A DNA stretch of 64,000 nucleotides from Oryzias latipes (GCF_002234675.1 NC_019873.2:10317740-10381739), one strand, 5' to 3'; shown: positions 11,130 to 23,400, numbered from the stretch's first letter. A program made the numbers and translations. Notes: generated by a model not told the origin, from the letters alone.

Positions 11130-11410
11130 TGCTAATTATGATGTAAATGGTCTTTCACAATCGTTGAAGACATCAAATGATTTTAAGTTTTTTTCTTTGG
11201 TATAGGTTCTTTTTCAGGTAAATCTGCCTGGTTTCTAATGTTTTTTTGGAATGTCTTATTAATCTTTTAGAAAAAATAAAGTAAGCAAAAAAAAAAAAAA
11301 AGAAATAATCAATGATTTTCCATTATTGGAATTTTCTCTACCAGAATAATGTTCTTATCAGACTTCAATATTGTCCTATATGCTGGTACATATGTGATAC
11401 TTTTCTTAAG

Positions 11411-11484
11411 AGGCACTGCTGGGATTTGGACCCAGGATCTCCTGTTTACTAGACAGGCGCTTTAACCAACTAAGCCACAGCGCC
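11411..11484 (-). tRNA. tRNA-Thr-like (AGT), unit 11
   Basis: Consensus tRNA and paralogue of unit 30. Confidence 0.65.
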
Positions 11485-11777
11485 TGATACTTGTGATGTA
11501 AATGGTTTTTCACAATCGTTGAATACATTAAATGATTTTAAGTTTTTTTCTTTGGTGTACGTTCATTTTAAGATAAAACTGCCTGTTTTCTAATATTTTT
11601 TTGGAATGTCTTATTAATCTTTTTAAAAAAATTAAAGTAAGCAAAAAATAAATAAAAAAAATAATTAGAAATAATCAAAGATTTTCCATTATTGGAATTT
11701 TCTCTACCAGGATGATGTTTTTAATCAGACTTTGATACGGACCAACATACTGGTGCATTTGTGATATTTTTTTTAAG

Positions 11778-11851
11778 AGGCTCTGCTGGGATTTGGACCC
11801 AGGATCTCCTGTTTACTAGACAGGCGCTTTAACCAACTAAGCCACAGCGCC
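11778..11851 (-). tRNA. tRNA-Thr-like (AGT), unit 12
   Basis: 3' acceptor CAGAGCC. Paralogue of unit 31. Confidence 0.6.
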
Positions 11852-12130
11852 TGATACTTGTGATGTAAATGGTTTTTCAAAATCGTTGAATACATCAAAT
11901 GATTTTAAAAAAATTTCTGTGGTATACGTTCATTTTAAGGCAAATCTGCCTGTTTTCTATTGTTTTTTGGAATGTCTTATTAATCTTTTTGAAAAAATTA
12001 AAGTAAGCAAAAAATAAAAATAAAATAATCAATGATTTTCCATTATTGGAATTTTCTCTACCAGGATGATGTTTTTATCACACTTTGATATGAACCAACA
12101 TACTGGTGCATATGTTATACTTTTCTTAAG

Positions 12131-12204
12131 AGGAACTGCTGGGATTTGGACCCAGGATCTCCTGTTTACTAGACAGGCGCTTTAACCAACTAAGCCACAG
12201 TGCC
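12131..12204 (-). tRNA. tRNA-Thr-like (AGT), unit 13
   Basis: 5' acceptor GGCACTG against 3' CAGTTCC: pair 4-69 becomes A-T, but a new mismatch appears at pair 3-70. Confidence 0.55.
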
Positions 12205-12488
12205 TGCTAGCTGTGATGTAAATGGTCTTTCACAATCGTTGAATACATCAAATGATTTTACAATTTTTTCTTTGGTATACGTTCATTTTAAGGCAAATCT
12301 GTCTGTTTTCTAATGTTTTTTTGGAATGTCTTATTAATCTTTTTGAAAAAATTAAAGTAAGCAAATAAAATAAAAATAAGAAATAATCATTGATTTTCCA
12401 TTATTGGAATTTTCTCTACGAGGATAATGTTTTTATCAGACTTTGATATGGACCAACATACTGGTGCATATGTGATACTTTTCTTAAG

Positions 12489-12562
12489 AGGCACTGCTGG
12501 GATTTGGACCCAGGATCTCCTGTTTACTAGACAGGCGCTTTAACCAACTAAGCCACAAAGCT
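12489..12562 (-). tRNA. tRNA-Thr-like (AGT), unit 14, acceptor degraded
   Basis: The 5' end reads AGCTTTG, so most acceptor pairs are lost while the other arms are intact. Confidence 0.45.
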
Positions 12563-12855
12563 TGTTAATTATGATGTAAATGGTTTTTTACAATCGTTGA
12601 ATACATCAAATGATTTTAAGTTTTTTTCTTTGGTATACGTTCATTTTAAGGTAAATCTGCCTGTTTTCTAATATTTTTTTGGAATGTCTTATTAATCTTT
12701 TTAAAAAATTAAAGTAAGCAAAAAATAAATAAAAAAAATAATTAGAAATAATCAATGATTTTCCATTATTGGAATTTTTTCTCTAACAGGATGATGTTTT
12801 TATCAGACTTTGATATGGACCAACATACTGGTGCATATGTGATACTTTTTTTAAG

Positions 12856-12929
12856 AGGCGCTGCTGGGATTTGGACCCAGGATCTCCTGTTTACTAAACA
12901 GGCGCTTTAACCAACTAAGCCACAGCGCC
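12856..12929 (-). tRNA. tRNA-Thr-like (AGT), unit 15
   Basis: Acceptor GGCGCTG/CAGCGCC is fully Watson-Crick. Base 32 is T instead of C. Confidence 0.65.
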
Positions 12930-13204
12930 TGATAATTGTGATGTAAATGGTTTTTCAAAATCGTTGAATACATCAAATGATTTTACATTTTTTTCTTTGG
13001 TATACGTTCATTTTAAGGCAAATCTGTCTGTTTTCTAATGTTTTTTGGAATGTCTTATTAATCTTTTTTTAAAAATTAAAGTAAGCAAAAAAAAATAAAA
13101 AATCAAGGATTTTCCATTATTGGAATTTCCTCTACCAGAATAATGTTCTTATCAGACTTCTATATTGTCTGATATGCTGGTACCTATGTGATACTTTTTT
13201 TAAG

Positions 13205-13278
13205 AGGCACTGCTGGGATTTGGACCCAGGATCTCCTGTTTACTAGACAGGCGCTTTAACCAACTAAACCACAGCGCC
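13205..13278 (-). tRNA. tRNA-Thr-like (AGT), unit 16
   Basis: D stem GTTT/AAGC: one C-G pair becomes a T-G wobble. Confidence 0.6.
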
Positions 13279-13560
13279 TGATAATTATGATGTAAATGGT
13301 TTTTCACAATCGTTGAAAACATCAGATGATTTTAAATTTTTTTCTTTGTTATAGGTTCATTTTAAGGCAAATCTGCCTGTTTTGTAATGTTTTTTGGAAT
13401 GTCTTATTAATCTTTTTGAAAAAATTAAAGTAAGCAAAAAAAATAAATAAGAAAAAATAATCATTGATTTTCCATTATTGGAATTTTCTCTACCAGGATA
13501 ATGCTCTTACCAGACTTCAATATTGACTGATGTGCTGGTATATATGATACTTTTTTTTTG

Positions 13561-13634
13561 AGGCAATGCTGGGATTTGGACCCAGGATCTCCTGTTTACT
13601 AGACAGGCGCTTTAACCAACTATGCCACAGCGCC
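13561..13634 (-). tRNA. tRNA-Thr-like (AGT), unit 17
   Basis: D-stem mismatch (GCAT) shared with unit 18, plus an extra acceptor change (CATTGCC). Confidence 0.55.
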
Positions 13635-13918
13635 TGCTAATTATGATGTAAATGGTTTTTCACAATCGTTGAAAACATCAGATGATTTTAAATTTTTTTC
13701 TTTGTTATAGGTTCATTTTAAGGCAAATCTGCCTGTTTTGTAATGTTTTTTGGAATGTCTTATTAATCTTTTTGAAAAAATTAAAGTAAGCAAAAAAAAT
13801 AAATAAGAAAAAATAATCATTGATTTTCCATTATTGGAATTTTCTCTACCAGGATAATGCTCTTACCAGACTTCAATATTGACTGATGTGCTGGTATATA
13901 TGTGATACTTTTTTTTTG

Positions 13919-13992
13919 AGGCACTGCTGGGATTTGGACCCAGGATCTCCTGTTTACTAGACAGGCGCTTTAACCAACTATGCCACAGCGCC
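13919..13992 (-). tRNA. tRNA-Thr-like (AGT), unit 18
   Basis: Nearly identical to unit 17 over the whole repeat, including the D-stem change, so this is a recent single-unit duplication. Confidence 0.55.
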
Positions 13993-14275
13993 TGCTAATT
14001 ATGATGTAAATGGTTATTCACAATCGTTGAATACATCAAATGATTTTAAATTTTTTATCTTTGGTATACGTTCATTTTAAGGCAAATCTTCCTGTTTTCT
14101 AATGTTTTTTGGAATGTCTTATTCATATTTAAAAAAAAATTAAAGTAAGCAAAAAAAAAAAAAAAAAAAAGAATCAAGGATTTTCCATTATTGGAATTTT
14201 CTCTACCAGGATGATGTTCTTATCAGACTTCAATATTGTCTGATATGCTGGTACATATGTGATACTTTTTTTAAG

Positions 14276-14349
14276 AGGCACTGCTGGGATTTGGACCCAG
14301 GATTTCCTGTTTACTAGACAGGCGCTTTAACCAACTAAGCCACAGCGCC
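14276..14349 (-). tRNA. tRNA-Thr-like (AGT), unit 19
   Basis: One substitution in the variable loop (AAATC); all stems intact. Confidence 0.6.
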
Positions 14350-14633
14350 TGATAATTGTGATGTAAATGGTTTTATCACAATCGTTGAATACATCAAACG
14401 ATTTTAAAAAATTTTCTTTGGTATAGGTTCATTTTAAGGCAAATCTGCCTGTTTTCTATTGTTTTTTGGAATGTGTTATTAATCTTTTTGAAAAAATTAA
14501 AGTAAGCAAATAAAATCAAAATAAGAAATAATCATTGATTTTCCATTATTGGAATTTTCTCTACGAGGATAATGTTTTTATCAGACTTTGATAAGAACCA
14601 ACATACTGGTGCATATGTGATACTTTTCTTAAG

Positions 14634-14707
14634 AGGCACTGCTGGGATTTGGACCCAGGATCTCCTGTTTACTAGACAGGCGCTTTAACCAACTAAGCCA
14701 CAGAGCT
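14634..14707 (-). tRNA. tRNA-Thr-like (AGT), unit 20, acceptor degraded
   Basis: The 5' end reads AAGCTCTG, so the first acceptor pairs are weakened, as in unit 14. Confidence 0.45.
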
Positions 14708-14999
14708 TGTTAATTATGCCGTAAATGGTTTTTCACAATCGTTGAATACATCAAATGATTTTAAGTTTTTTTCGTTGGTATACGTATATTTTAAGGTAAA
14801 TCTGCCTGTTTTCTAATATTTTTTTGGAATGTCTTATTAATCTTTTAAAAAAAATTAAAGTAAGCCAAAAATAAACAAAAAAAATAATTAGCAATAATTA
14901 AGGATTTTCCATTATTGGAATTTTCTCTACGAGGATAATGTTTTTATCAGACTTTGATATGGACCAACATGCTGGTGCATATGTGATACTTTTCTAAAG

Positions 15000-15073
15000 A
15001 GGCACTGCTGGGATTTGGACCCAGGATCTCCTGTTTACTAGACAGGCGCTTTAACCAACTAAGCCACAGCGCC
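15000..15073 (-). tRNA. tRNA-Thr-like (AGT), unit 21
   Basis: Consensus tRNA sequence. Confidence 0.65.
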
Positions 15074-15355
15074 TGATAATTGTGATGTAAATGGTTTTTC
15101 AAAATCGTTGAATACATCAAATGATTTTAAAAGAATTTCTGTGATATACGTTCATTTTAAGGCAAATCTGCCTGTTTTCTAATGTTTTTTGGAATGTCTT
15201 ATTAATCTTTTTGAAAAAATTAAAGTAAGCAAAAAATAAAAATAAAATAATGAATGATTTTCCATTATTGGAATTTTCTCTACCAGGATGATGTTTTTTT
15301 TATCACACTTTGATATGAACCAACATACTGGTGCATATGTTATTTTTTTTTTAAG

Positions 15356-15429
15356 AGGCACTGCTGGGATTTGGACCCAGCGTCTCCTGTGTACTAGACA
15401 GGCGCTTTAACCAACTAAGCCACAGCGCC
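15356..15429 (-). tRNA. tRNA-Thr-like (AGT), unit 22
   Basis: Changes at the 3' edge of the anticodon loop (AGTAC) and in the variable loop. It is the last unit before the retroviral insertion. Confidence 0.55.
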
Positions 15430-15585
15430 TGATAATTATGATGTAAATGGTTTTTCACAATCGTTGAAAACATCAGATGATTTTAAATATTTTTCTTTGG
15501 TATACGTTCATTTTAAGGCAAATCTGCCTGTTTTCTAATGTTTTTTGGAATGTCTTATTAATCCTTTTGAAAAAATTAAAGTAAG

Positions 15586-16093
15586 TGTGAAGAATAGTTA
15601 GAAACTGCCTTTAACTTTTATTACACTAATGGTTTAAACTTAATTCACTGAGCATGTATTGTCATCTCAAAATTATATTACATTTGAAGAAAGCCCAGCC
15701 AAACTATTGTTCTAACAGTTTATTCCCATACTCCCTTTTTTCTGTGCATGTTTTCTGCTGAGCAGGCCTCAGACTTATCTTCACTTTAGCCTTGGAGGTT
15801 CTCTCCAGCAGTAACCTGTGGGCGTGTTTTTCACACGAGGCCCATCGGAAGATCTTCTGAATATGCAAATGCAGGGTTTTTATACCAAAGCCCATCCCTG
15901 AGCTCGTTGTTTCGGACTTTGAATGCACCATGTTCATCTGTCTGTCCCCTTCGTGTTTGTGCGAAGTAAAACCTCCACAAAAGATAAGTAACTGTCTATG
16001 AGTCGTTATTCTTTTATTTCTGTCTGTAAGAAACTGACGGGGTTACGAATTAACACAAATACAGTCCTTTCTAGAAAATCCAGTTTCTTCACA
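15586..16093 (+). repeat. ERV 5' LTR
   Basis: Begins TGTGAAGAATAG and ends TTTCTTCACA, and is matched by 19476-19981. The 5' boundary directly follows GTAAG of an array unit. Confidence 0.9.
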
Positions 16094-17106
16094 TTTGGTC
16101 CTTCGAGCTGGCCGGCACGCCTTGGACATCGCTGGAGCCCCTGGGGGGGGTTGCCTGAAAACCCAGCTCGGTCTGAGATCATAGCCTCAGCATTGAAACA
16201 TCCGCCTTCAGGATCGGCGGCCCTCACCCTGGATCCAGTTGTGCCCTCGGCGGCGTCGGACCCTCATCAAATAACGAGGTTCATTGCTTGAAGTGAGTAC
16301 GCCACACAGAAAGTCTGTCCTCTCTTTACTTGTTAGGGCTTTATGTTGACTGTGTCTGTGTCTTTGTGTGTGCGTGCATCAATGTTGGGGGAAGAATAGA
16401 GAAACGGCTGCAGTCCGCTGCGCGAGCACGCTGAACAGAGCACCGCTTGCAGGCAAGGTGCTGCGCGTGCACGAGTCATCTTGCGCAGACGGGACAAGTG
16501 TGGTTCGGCGCGCGAGGCCGTCATTGTAGCCGCCTTCCTTCCGCGGAGGAATGGCAGTGTAGGGATGGAAGTGTAGGCATAAGCGTAGGGAAATATGTCC
16601 TCCAGGGAAGGAGAAGAAGTGTAGGGACGTCAGTGTAGGCCGGAAGTGTAGGCATAAGTGTAGGTGCAGCCGCGGCGAGTGAAGCCGAAGAAATAGAGCC
16701 TTGGGATGGCTGAGTATGACTTTTGAGACGAAACGGAGCTCCAGGGAAACTATGTGTGTAACGCTTTTTGTGTCTCTCTGTCTGTGTCTGAGTTTGCCCT
16801 TTTTCGACAGCCCCAGTGGTGTGTGCTCGCTTTGATTAATGCCTTGTTCTAAAAGAAAATAGTGACTCAGTTGACAAGCAATTAGGTTTCTTTTCTGATT
16901 CTCCAAGCTTTTTCTGCTGATTAGATTCAGTGCTGGAGAATCCATAAAACGGGTTATTTGGGTGGGAACTCTGGTTTGTGATTGAAATTGAGAAGCTGGT
17001 TCTCAGGACAGCCACGTCCGCAAAGACTATCTTTGAAGAAGCTTGACGTGGTCGCTGAATTCCTGAGAGTGTTTGTGGCTGATCGTCGATCAAAAACCTC
17101 AAAAAC

Positions 17107-17298
17107 ATGGGTGGGACTCATTCGCAAAATCTAACAAAGACAGAAAGAAAGCACATTGCTCAGGTCCAGAAAGCTTTTCATAAAGTTTGGAAGTATGTGG
17201 AAAGTCAGGATCAGACATTAATCAAGTATTTGGATAAATGGGTTAAAGATTATGGATTTCATAGAAAGTTAAGCAGATCAGAGTGCAGGACAGAGTAG
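17107..17298 (+). pseudogene. ERV gag matrix-like fragment
   Basis: Starts MGGTHSQNL, a glycine-2 context typical of N-myristoylated retroviral matrix proteins, followed by a basic, helix-rich stretch. It is a fossil fragment of gag. Confidence 0.6.
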
Positions 17299-18339
17299 AA
17301 GGAGGGGGAGCAGCTTCACAGATCAGAGTGCGCGTGCCCGAGTCTGCCGACAGGCGGATGAAAACTCGCAGAAAGGAGGGGTGATTTCTCCGTTGTAAGC
17401 AGATGTAACAGCTTTCTCTGCTCTCCGAATAATGATAGGACGTGTTTTAGTGTGTATTTTAGTGTTTAGGACATAGACAAGGGTAGATGTTCAGAAAAAG
17501 CTATAGAAAGTATCATTTCTTACAAAGCAGTAGTGGATCAGTTTGTGCAGGACACACCTCCCACTTGAATAAACATGCAGCCTTCCCTTTTTTAGTTCAC
17601 TCTCCCCTGCTCATAAAAAGTTTGATTGCAGCCTTCTGACCCCACTTCTCAGGTCCCTGCATTTCTGCTTGTAAATCAGGATTGACCCCTTGAAAGCGTT
17701 CCTGAGGATCTCTGGTTCACTAACTCGCCTTACTTTTTTTTTTTTAATGGGCATGTCTGTTAATCTTTCAAAGTTTTAACTCTCAGGGCACTAAGTGCGG
17801 TAAAACTAAACTCCAGCTGGCCCAAGCACTGGTTAAATTTTTTGGGACATTTAGTTTCTGTTTCTAGCAAAATACTTCTCTCCCCGGACCACCTTATCTG
17901 ATCAGCCCCCCACCTTTACTCACTCGCTGTAAGCTGCAGCTGCTTGCGCGGCTGATAGTTGAAACAACGTGACCTGTGATTCTCTTGTGCAAATTCTCCA
18001 GAATCACCTGCAGTATGCTCCACTCCCTTCCATTCAAACTTTCCCATTAGTGAACATGCCTGTTTTTACCGTTTTACTGTGTCCGTGTATGATTTATTTA
18101 TTTACAACCTAACGCTCATGGTGCTGTTAAAATGAGACGCAGTTCTTGTCTGTTTCACTTTCAATGTGTTTTTTCACAATTTTTATTTTTTTATTTTTTT
18201 TTATTTTTTTTTCCTGATTTTTTTTTCTACTCTCATGCCTGGCTCTACTGACACCATTGATGATTTAAATGATTGTTTGAAGAAAGCTGTGAGAACAAAG
18301 GAACGCATTGAGTCTGCCTCCAGCTCTCTCCTCCCCACA

Positions 18340-18560
18340 GACTCTGCATCCCGACCAGAAGGCCCTTGTCGGTGACCTGCTTTACCTGCAGGCCATTCAA
18401 CGGACTGATTGGTCACACCCGAGGTGGACGGGACCCTTCAAGGTTCTCCTCACCATGCCACCTGCAGTATGAATCGCTGAACGACCCTCCTGGATTCACG
18501 TAAGCCACTGTAAATTGCTGAGAACCTACGAGACTGACATTTTGAGACGCATCCCTGGTT
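18340..18560 (+). pseudogene. ERV pol remnant, integrase C-terminus-like
   Basis: Contains a GDLLYLQ segment and the HPRWTGPFKVLLT block characteristic of the C-terminal domain of class I retroviral integrases. The start of env is not resolved. Confidence 0.6.
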
Positions 18561-19475
18561 GAAGTCCAACTACGAAGTGTGACACTACTCCTGGCAAGGG
18601 ACAGTCCCTGGTGTGTTTCCTCTAGCGCTGCTCTCTTCCAGCTACAGTGAGCTTCGAACCAGCTAACATGGGTCCAGCTGTTCCTCGTGGTTTCATCTTG
18701 TACTTTTATTCCCTCTTCCTCTGGAGATCTCACTTACATCATCAGTGAGGTCAAGGCCCTTGAATCACACATTTCTTCTCAGATGACTGACACCTACTGG
18801 TCTGGGTCCCCACTTTATTGGTTTACTTCTGGTGGAGTGTACTGATAAAACTAGTCACTCCGGTCCTCTGTGTGTTGTTTTTCTTTTTTTCGTCACCTGT
18901 TTGATTACATGTATCAAATGAATGATCGCTGTCAGGCCTCTGCCGACTCTATCAGCATTATGCCTACAATTAACCTAATTCGCATCCGCTCGTGGTTGAA
19001 ACTGGTCTTTACAGATTTATTTTATTGTTTTCTTTTGTTCGATTTGAATTTGTTTATTTTCTTTATTTCTTAATTTGTTTCTTCTTCTATGTAACTTTAA
19101 TTAATGAAATTGTGCCGAGGTTTGGACTGGTGATGCATGCGTATCCTTAGTGATGGCTGCTGAGGGGCACAGAGCCGTTGATGAGTTTTGCCCTCCCTGA
19201 TCGCTCAATGAATGTTTCACACAGATGGTATAAGTTTAGCCCTGGAGGTTTTCGCATCAACACTCATGTATCACCTACCACCTCTGATATGCTAATTTCT
19301 TCACGTTGATTTTATGTTTCCTTTTGTATTTACATGTACCTATACACTTTTGTTTTCGATGCAGAGCCAATATGCTGCCTATACTGAAAATCTTCGTGAA
19401 ATGGTATATGGTTGATGATGAGAAGTGTTCTGCTGACTATCCATGTATAATTTTGATATGACAAACAGGGGGGTA

Positions 19476-19981
19476 TGTGAAGAATAGTTAGAAACTGCCT
19501 TTAACTTTTATTACACTAATGGTTTAAACTTAATTCACTGAGCATGTATTGTCATCTCAAAATTATATTACATTTGAAGAAAGCACAGCCAAACTATTGT
19601 TCTAACAGTTTATTCCCATACTCCCTCTTTTCTGTGCATGTTTTCTGCTGAGCAGGCCTCAGACTTATCTTCACTTTAGCCTTGGAGGTTCTCTCCAGCA
19701 GTAACCTGTGGGCGTGTTTTTCACACGAGGCCCATCGGACGATCTTCTGAATATGCAAATGCAGGGTTTTTATACCAAAGCCCATCCCTGAGCTCGTTGG
19801 TTCGGACTTTGAATGCACCATGTTCATGTCTGTCCCATTCTTGTTTGTGCGAAGTAAAACCTCCACAAAAGATAAGTAACTGTCTCTGAGTCGTTATTCA
19901 TTTATTTCTGTGTGTAAGAAACTGACGGGGTTACGAATTAACACAAATACAGTCCTTTCTAGAAAATCCAGTTTCTTCACA
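19476..19981 (+). repeat. ERV 3' LTR
   Basis: About 98% identical by eye to the 5' LTR. It is followed directly by GTAAG and the resumed array unit. Confidence 0.9.
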
Positions 19982-20114
19982 GTAAGCAAAAAAAAAAAAA
20001 AAGAAGAAATAATCATTGATTTTCCATTATTGGAATTTTCTCTACCAGGATAATGTTCTTATCAGACTTCAATATTGACTGATGTGCTGGTATATATGTG
20101 ATACTTTTTTTATG

Positions 20115-20188
20115 AGGCACTGCTGGGATTTGGACCCAGGATCTCCTGTTTACTAGACAGGCGCTTTAACCAACTAAGCCACAGCGCC
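20115..20188 (-). tRNA. tRNA-Thr-like (AGT), unit 23
   Basis: Consensus tRNA; first unit after the retroviral insertion. Confidence 0.65.
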
Positions 20189-20470
20189 TGCTAATTATGA
20201 TGTAAATGGTTTTTCACAATCGTTGAATACATCAAATGATTTGAAATTTTTTATCTTTGGTATACGTTCATTTTAAGGCAAATCTTCCTGTTTTCTAATG
20301 TTTTTTGGAATGTCTTATTAATATTTTTGAAAAAAATTAAAGTAAGCAAAAAATAAAAATAAAAGAATCAATGATTTTCCATTATTGGAATTTTTCTCTA
20401 CCAGGATGATGTTTTTATCAGACTTTGATATGGACCAACATACTGGTGCTTATGTGATACTTTTCTTAAG

Positions 20471-20544
20471 AGGCACTGCTGGGATTTGGACCCAGGATCT
20501 CCTGTTTACTAGACAGGCGCTTTAACCAACTAAGCCACAGCGCC
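20471..20544 (-). tRNA. tRNA-Thr-like (AGT), unit 24
   Basis: Consensus tRNA sequence. Confidence 0.65.
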
Positions 20545-20828
20545 TGTTAATTATGATGTAAATGGTTTTTCACAATCGTTGAATACATCAAATGATTTTA
20601 AGTTTTTTTCTTTGGTATAGGTTCATTTTAAGGTAAATCTGCCTGTTTTCTAATGTTTTTTGGAATGTCTTATTAATATTTTTGAAAAAATTAAAGTAAG
20701 CAAAAAAAATAAAAAATAAGAAATAATCATTGATTTTCCAATATTGGAACTTTCTATACCAGGATAATGTTCTTCTCAGACTTCAATATTGACTGATGTG
20801 CTGGTATTTATGTGACACTTTTCTTAAG

Positions 20829-20902
20829 AGGCACTGCTGGGATTTGGACCCAGGATCTCCTGTTTACAAGACAGGCGCTTTAACCAACTAAGCCACAGCG
20901 CC
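20829..20902 (-). tRNA. tRNA-Thr-like (TGT), unit 25
   Basis: The only TGT anticodon in the array, again a wobble-base change that still reads threonine. All stems are consensus. Confidence 0.6.
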
Positions 20903-21180
20903 TGATAATTGTGATGTAAATGGTTTTTCACAATCGTTGAATACATGAAATGATTTTAAATTTTTTATCTTTGGTATAGGTTCATTTTAAAGCAAATCTG
21001 CCTGTTTTCTAATGTTTTTTGGAATGTCATTAATATTTTTGAAAAAATTAAAGTAAGCAAGAAATAAAAATAAAAGAATCAATTATTTTCCATTATTGGA
21101 ATTTTCTCTACCATGATGATGTTTTTATCAGACTTTGATATGGACCAACATACTGGTGCATATGTGATACTTTTCTTAAG

Positions 21181-21254
21181 AGGCACTGCTGGGATTTGGA
21201 CCCAGGATCTCCTGTTTACTAGACAGGCGCTTTAACCAACTAAGCCACAGCGCC
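21181..21254 (-). tRNA. tRNA-Thr-like (AGT), unit 26
   Basis: Consensus tRNA; start of the three-unit block repeated at units 32-34. Confidence 0.65.
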
Positions 21255-21539
21255 TGCTAATTATGATGTAAAGGGTTTTTCACAATCGTTGAATACATCA
21301 AATGATTTTAAGTTTTTTTCTTTGGTATAGGTTCATTTTCAGGTAAATCTGCCTAGTTTCTAATGTTTTTTGGAATGTCTTACTAATCTTTTAGAAAAAA
21401 ATAAAGTAAGCAAAAAAAAAAAAAAAAGAAAGAAATAATGAATGATTTTCCATTATTGGAATTTCTCTACCAGGATGATGTTTTTATCAGACTTTGATAT
21501 GGACCAACATACTGGTGCATATGTGATACTTTTCTTAAG

Positions 21540-21613
21540 AGGCACTGCTGGGATTTGGACCCAGGATCTCCTGTTTACTAGACAGGCGCTTTAACCAACT
21601 AAGCCACAGCGCC
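21540..21613 (-). tRNA. tRNA-Thr-like (AGT), unit 27
   Basis: Consensus tRNA; paralogue of unit 33. Confidence 0.65.
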
Positions 21614-21897
21614 TGCTAATTATGATGTAAATGGTTTTTCACAATCGTTGAATACATCAAATGATTTTACATTTTTTTCTTTGGTATACGTTCATTTTAA
21701 GGCAAATCTGTCTGTTTTCTAATGTTTTTTGTAATGTCTTATTAATCTTTTTGAAAAAATTTAAAGTAAGCAAAAAAAATAAAAATAAGAAATAATCATT
21801 GATTTTCCATTATTGGAATTTTCAATACCAGGATAATGTTCTTCTCAGACTTAAATATTGACTGATATGCTGGTATTTATGTGATACTTTTCTTAAG

Positions 21898-21971
21898 AAG
21901 CACTGCTGGGATTTGGACCCAGGATCTCCTGTTTACTAGACAGGCGCTTTAACCAACTAAGCCACAGCGCC
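21898..21971 (-). tRNA. tRNA-Thr-like (AGT), unit 28
   Basis: 3' acceptor CAGTGCT weakens pair 2-71 to a wobble. The change is shared with unit 34. Confidence 0.6.
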
Positions 21972-22250
21972 TGATAATTGTGATGTAAATGGTTTTTCAA
22001 AATCGTTGAATACATCAAATGATTTTAAAAAATTTCTGTGGTATACATTCATTTTAAGGCAAATCTGCCTGTTTTCTAATGTTTTTTGGAATGTCTTATT
22101 AATATTGTTGAAAAAATTAAAGTAAGCAAAAAATAAAAATAAAGTTATCAATGATTTTCCATTATTGGAATTTTTCTCTACCAGGATGATGTTTTTATCA
22201 GACTTTGATATGGACCAACATAGTGGTGCATATGTGATGCTTCTCTTAAG

Positions 22251-22324
22251 AGGCACTGCTGGGATTTGGACCCAGGATCTCTTGTTTACTAGACAGGCGC
22301 TTTAACCAACTAAGCCACAGAGCC
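22251..22324 (-). tRNA. tRNA-Thr-like (AGT), unit 29
   Basis: 5' acceptor GGCTCTG mismatches at pair 4-69, and one base differs in the arm 3' of the anticodon. Confidence 0.55.
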
Positions 22325-22607
22325 TGCTCATTATGATGTAAATGGTTTTTCACAATCGTTGAAGACATCAAATGATTTTAAGTTTTTTTCTTTGGTATAG
22401 GTAATTTTTCAGGTAAATCTGCCTGGTTTCTAATGTTTTTTGGAATGTCTTATTAATCTTTTAGAAAAAATAAAGTAAGCAAAAAAAAAAAAAAAAAGAA
22501 AGAAATCAATGATTTTCCATTATTGGAATTTTCTCTACCAGGATGATGTTTTTATCAGACTTCAATATTGTCCTATATGCTGGTACATATGTGATACTTT
22601 TCTTAAG

Positions 22608-22681
22608 AGGCACTGCTGGGATTTGGACCCAGGATCTCCTGTTTACTAGACAGGCGCTTTAACCAACTAAGCCACAGCGCC
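22608..22681 (-). tRNA. tRNA-Thr-like (AGT), unit 30
   Basis: Consensus tRNA sequence. Confidence 0.65.
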
Positions 22682-22974
22682 TGCTAATTGTGATGTAAAT
22701 GGTTTTTCACAATCGTTGAATACATTAAATGATTTTAAGTTTTTTTCTTTGGTGTACGTTCATTTTAAGATAAAACTGCCTGTTTTCTAATATTTTTTTG
22801 GAATGTCTTATTAATCTTTTTAAAAAAAATTTAAGTAAGCAAAAAATAAATAAATAAAATAATTAGAAATAATCAAGGATTTTCCATTATTGGAATTTTC
22901 TCTACCGGGATGATGTTTTTATCAGACTTTGATATGGACCAACATACTGGTGCATTTGTGATACTTTTTTTAAG

Positions 22975-23048
22975 AGGCTCTGCTGGGATTTGGACCCAGG
23001 ATCTCCTGTTTACTAGACAGGCGCTTTAACCAACTAAGCCACAGCGCC
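22975..23048 (-). tRNA. tRNA-Thr-like (AGT), unit 31
   Basis: 3' acceptor CAGAGCC, as in units 1, 3, 8 and 12. Confidence 0.6.
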
Positions 23049-23326
23049 TGATAATTGTGATGTAAATGGTTTTTCAAAATCGTTGAATACATCAAATGAT
23101 TTAAAAAAATTTCTGTGGTATACATTCATTTTAAGGCAAATCTGCCTGTTTTCTATTGTTTTTTGGAATGTCTTATTAATCTTTTTGAAAAAATTAAAGT
23201 AAGCAAAAAATAAAAATAAAATAATCAATGATTTTCTATTATTGGAATTTTCTCTACCAGGATGATGTTTTTATCACACATTGATATAAACCAACATACT
23301 GGTGCATATGTTATACTTTTCTTAAG

Positions 23327-23400
23327 AGGCACTGCTGGGATTTGGACCCAGGATCTCCTGTTTACTAGACAGGCGCTTTAACCAACTAAGCCACAGCGCC
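23327..23400 (-). tRNA. tRNA-Thr-like (AGT), unit 32
   Basis: Consensus tRNA; its spacer matches that of unit 13. Confidence 0.65.

Larger units (their letters stand above)
15586..19981 (+). mobile_element. Endogenous retrovirus, class I (gamma/epsilon-like), broken fossil
   Basis: Paired TG...CA LTRs of 508 and 506 bp are flanked by the 5-bp direct repeat GTAAG (15581-15585 and 19982-19986). A possible primer-binding site follows the 5' LTR at about 16094, and a G-rich polypurine tract precedes the 3' LTR at about 19464-19475. Recognisable parts are a gag matrix start at 17107 and an integrase C-terminal segment at about 18340-18470. The interior is only about 3.4 kb, well short of a full provirus, so it is deleted and non-functional with many breaks. 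The LTRs differ at roughly ten sites (about 2%), suggesting insertion a few million years ago. Confidence 0.85.

Noticed and set aside
16379-16945. 188-codon minus-strand frame inside the retrovirus
   Set aside because: Antisense to the element leader, Ser/His/Leu-rich, with no domain. The GTGTAGG repeats there belong to the element.
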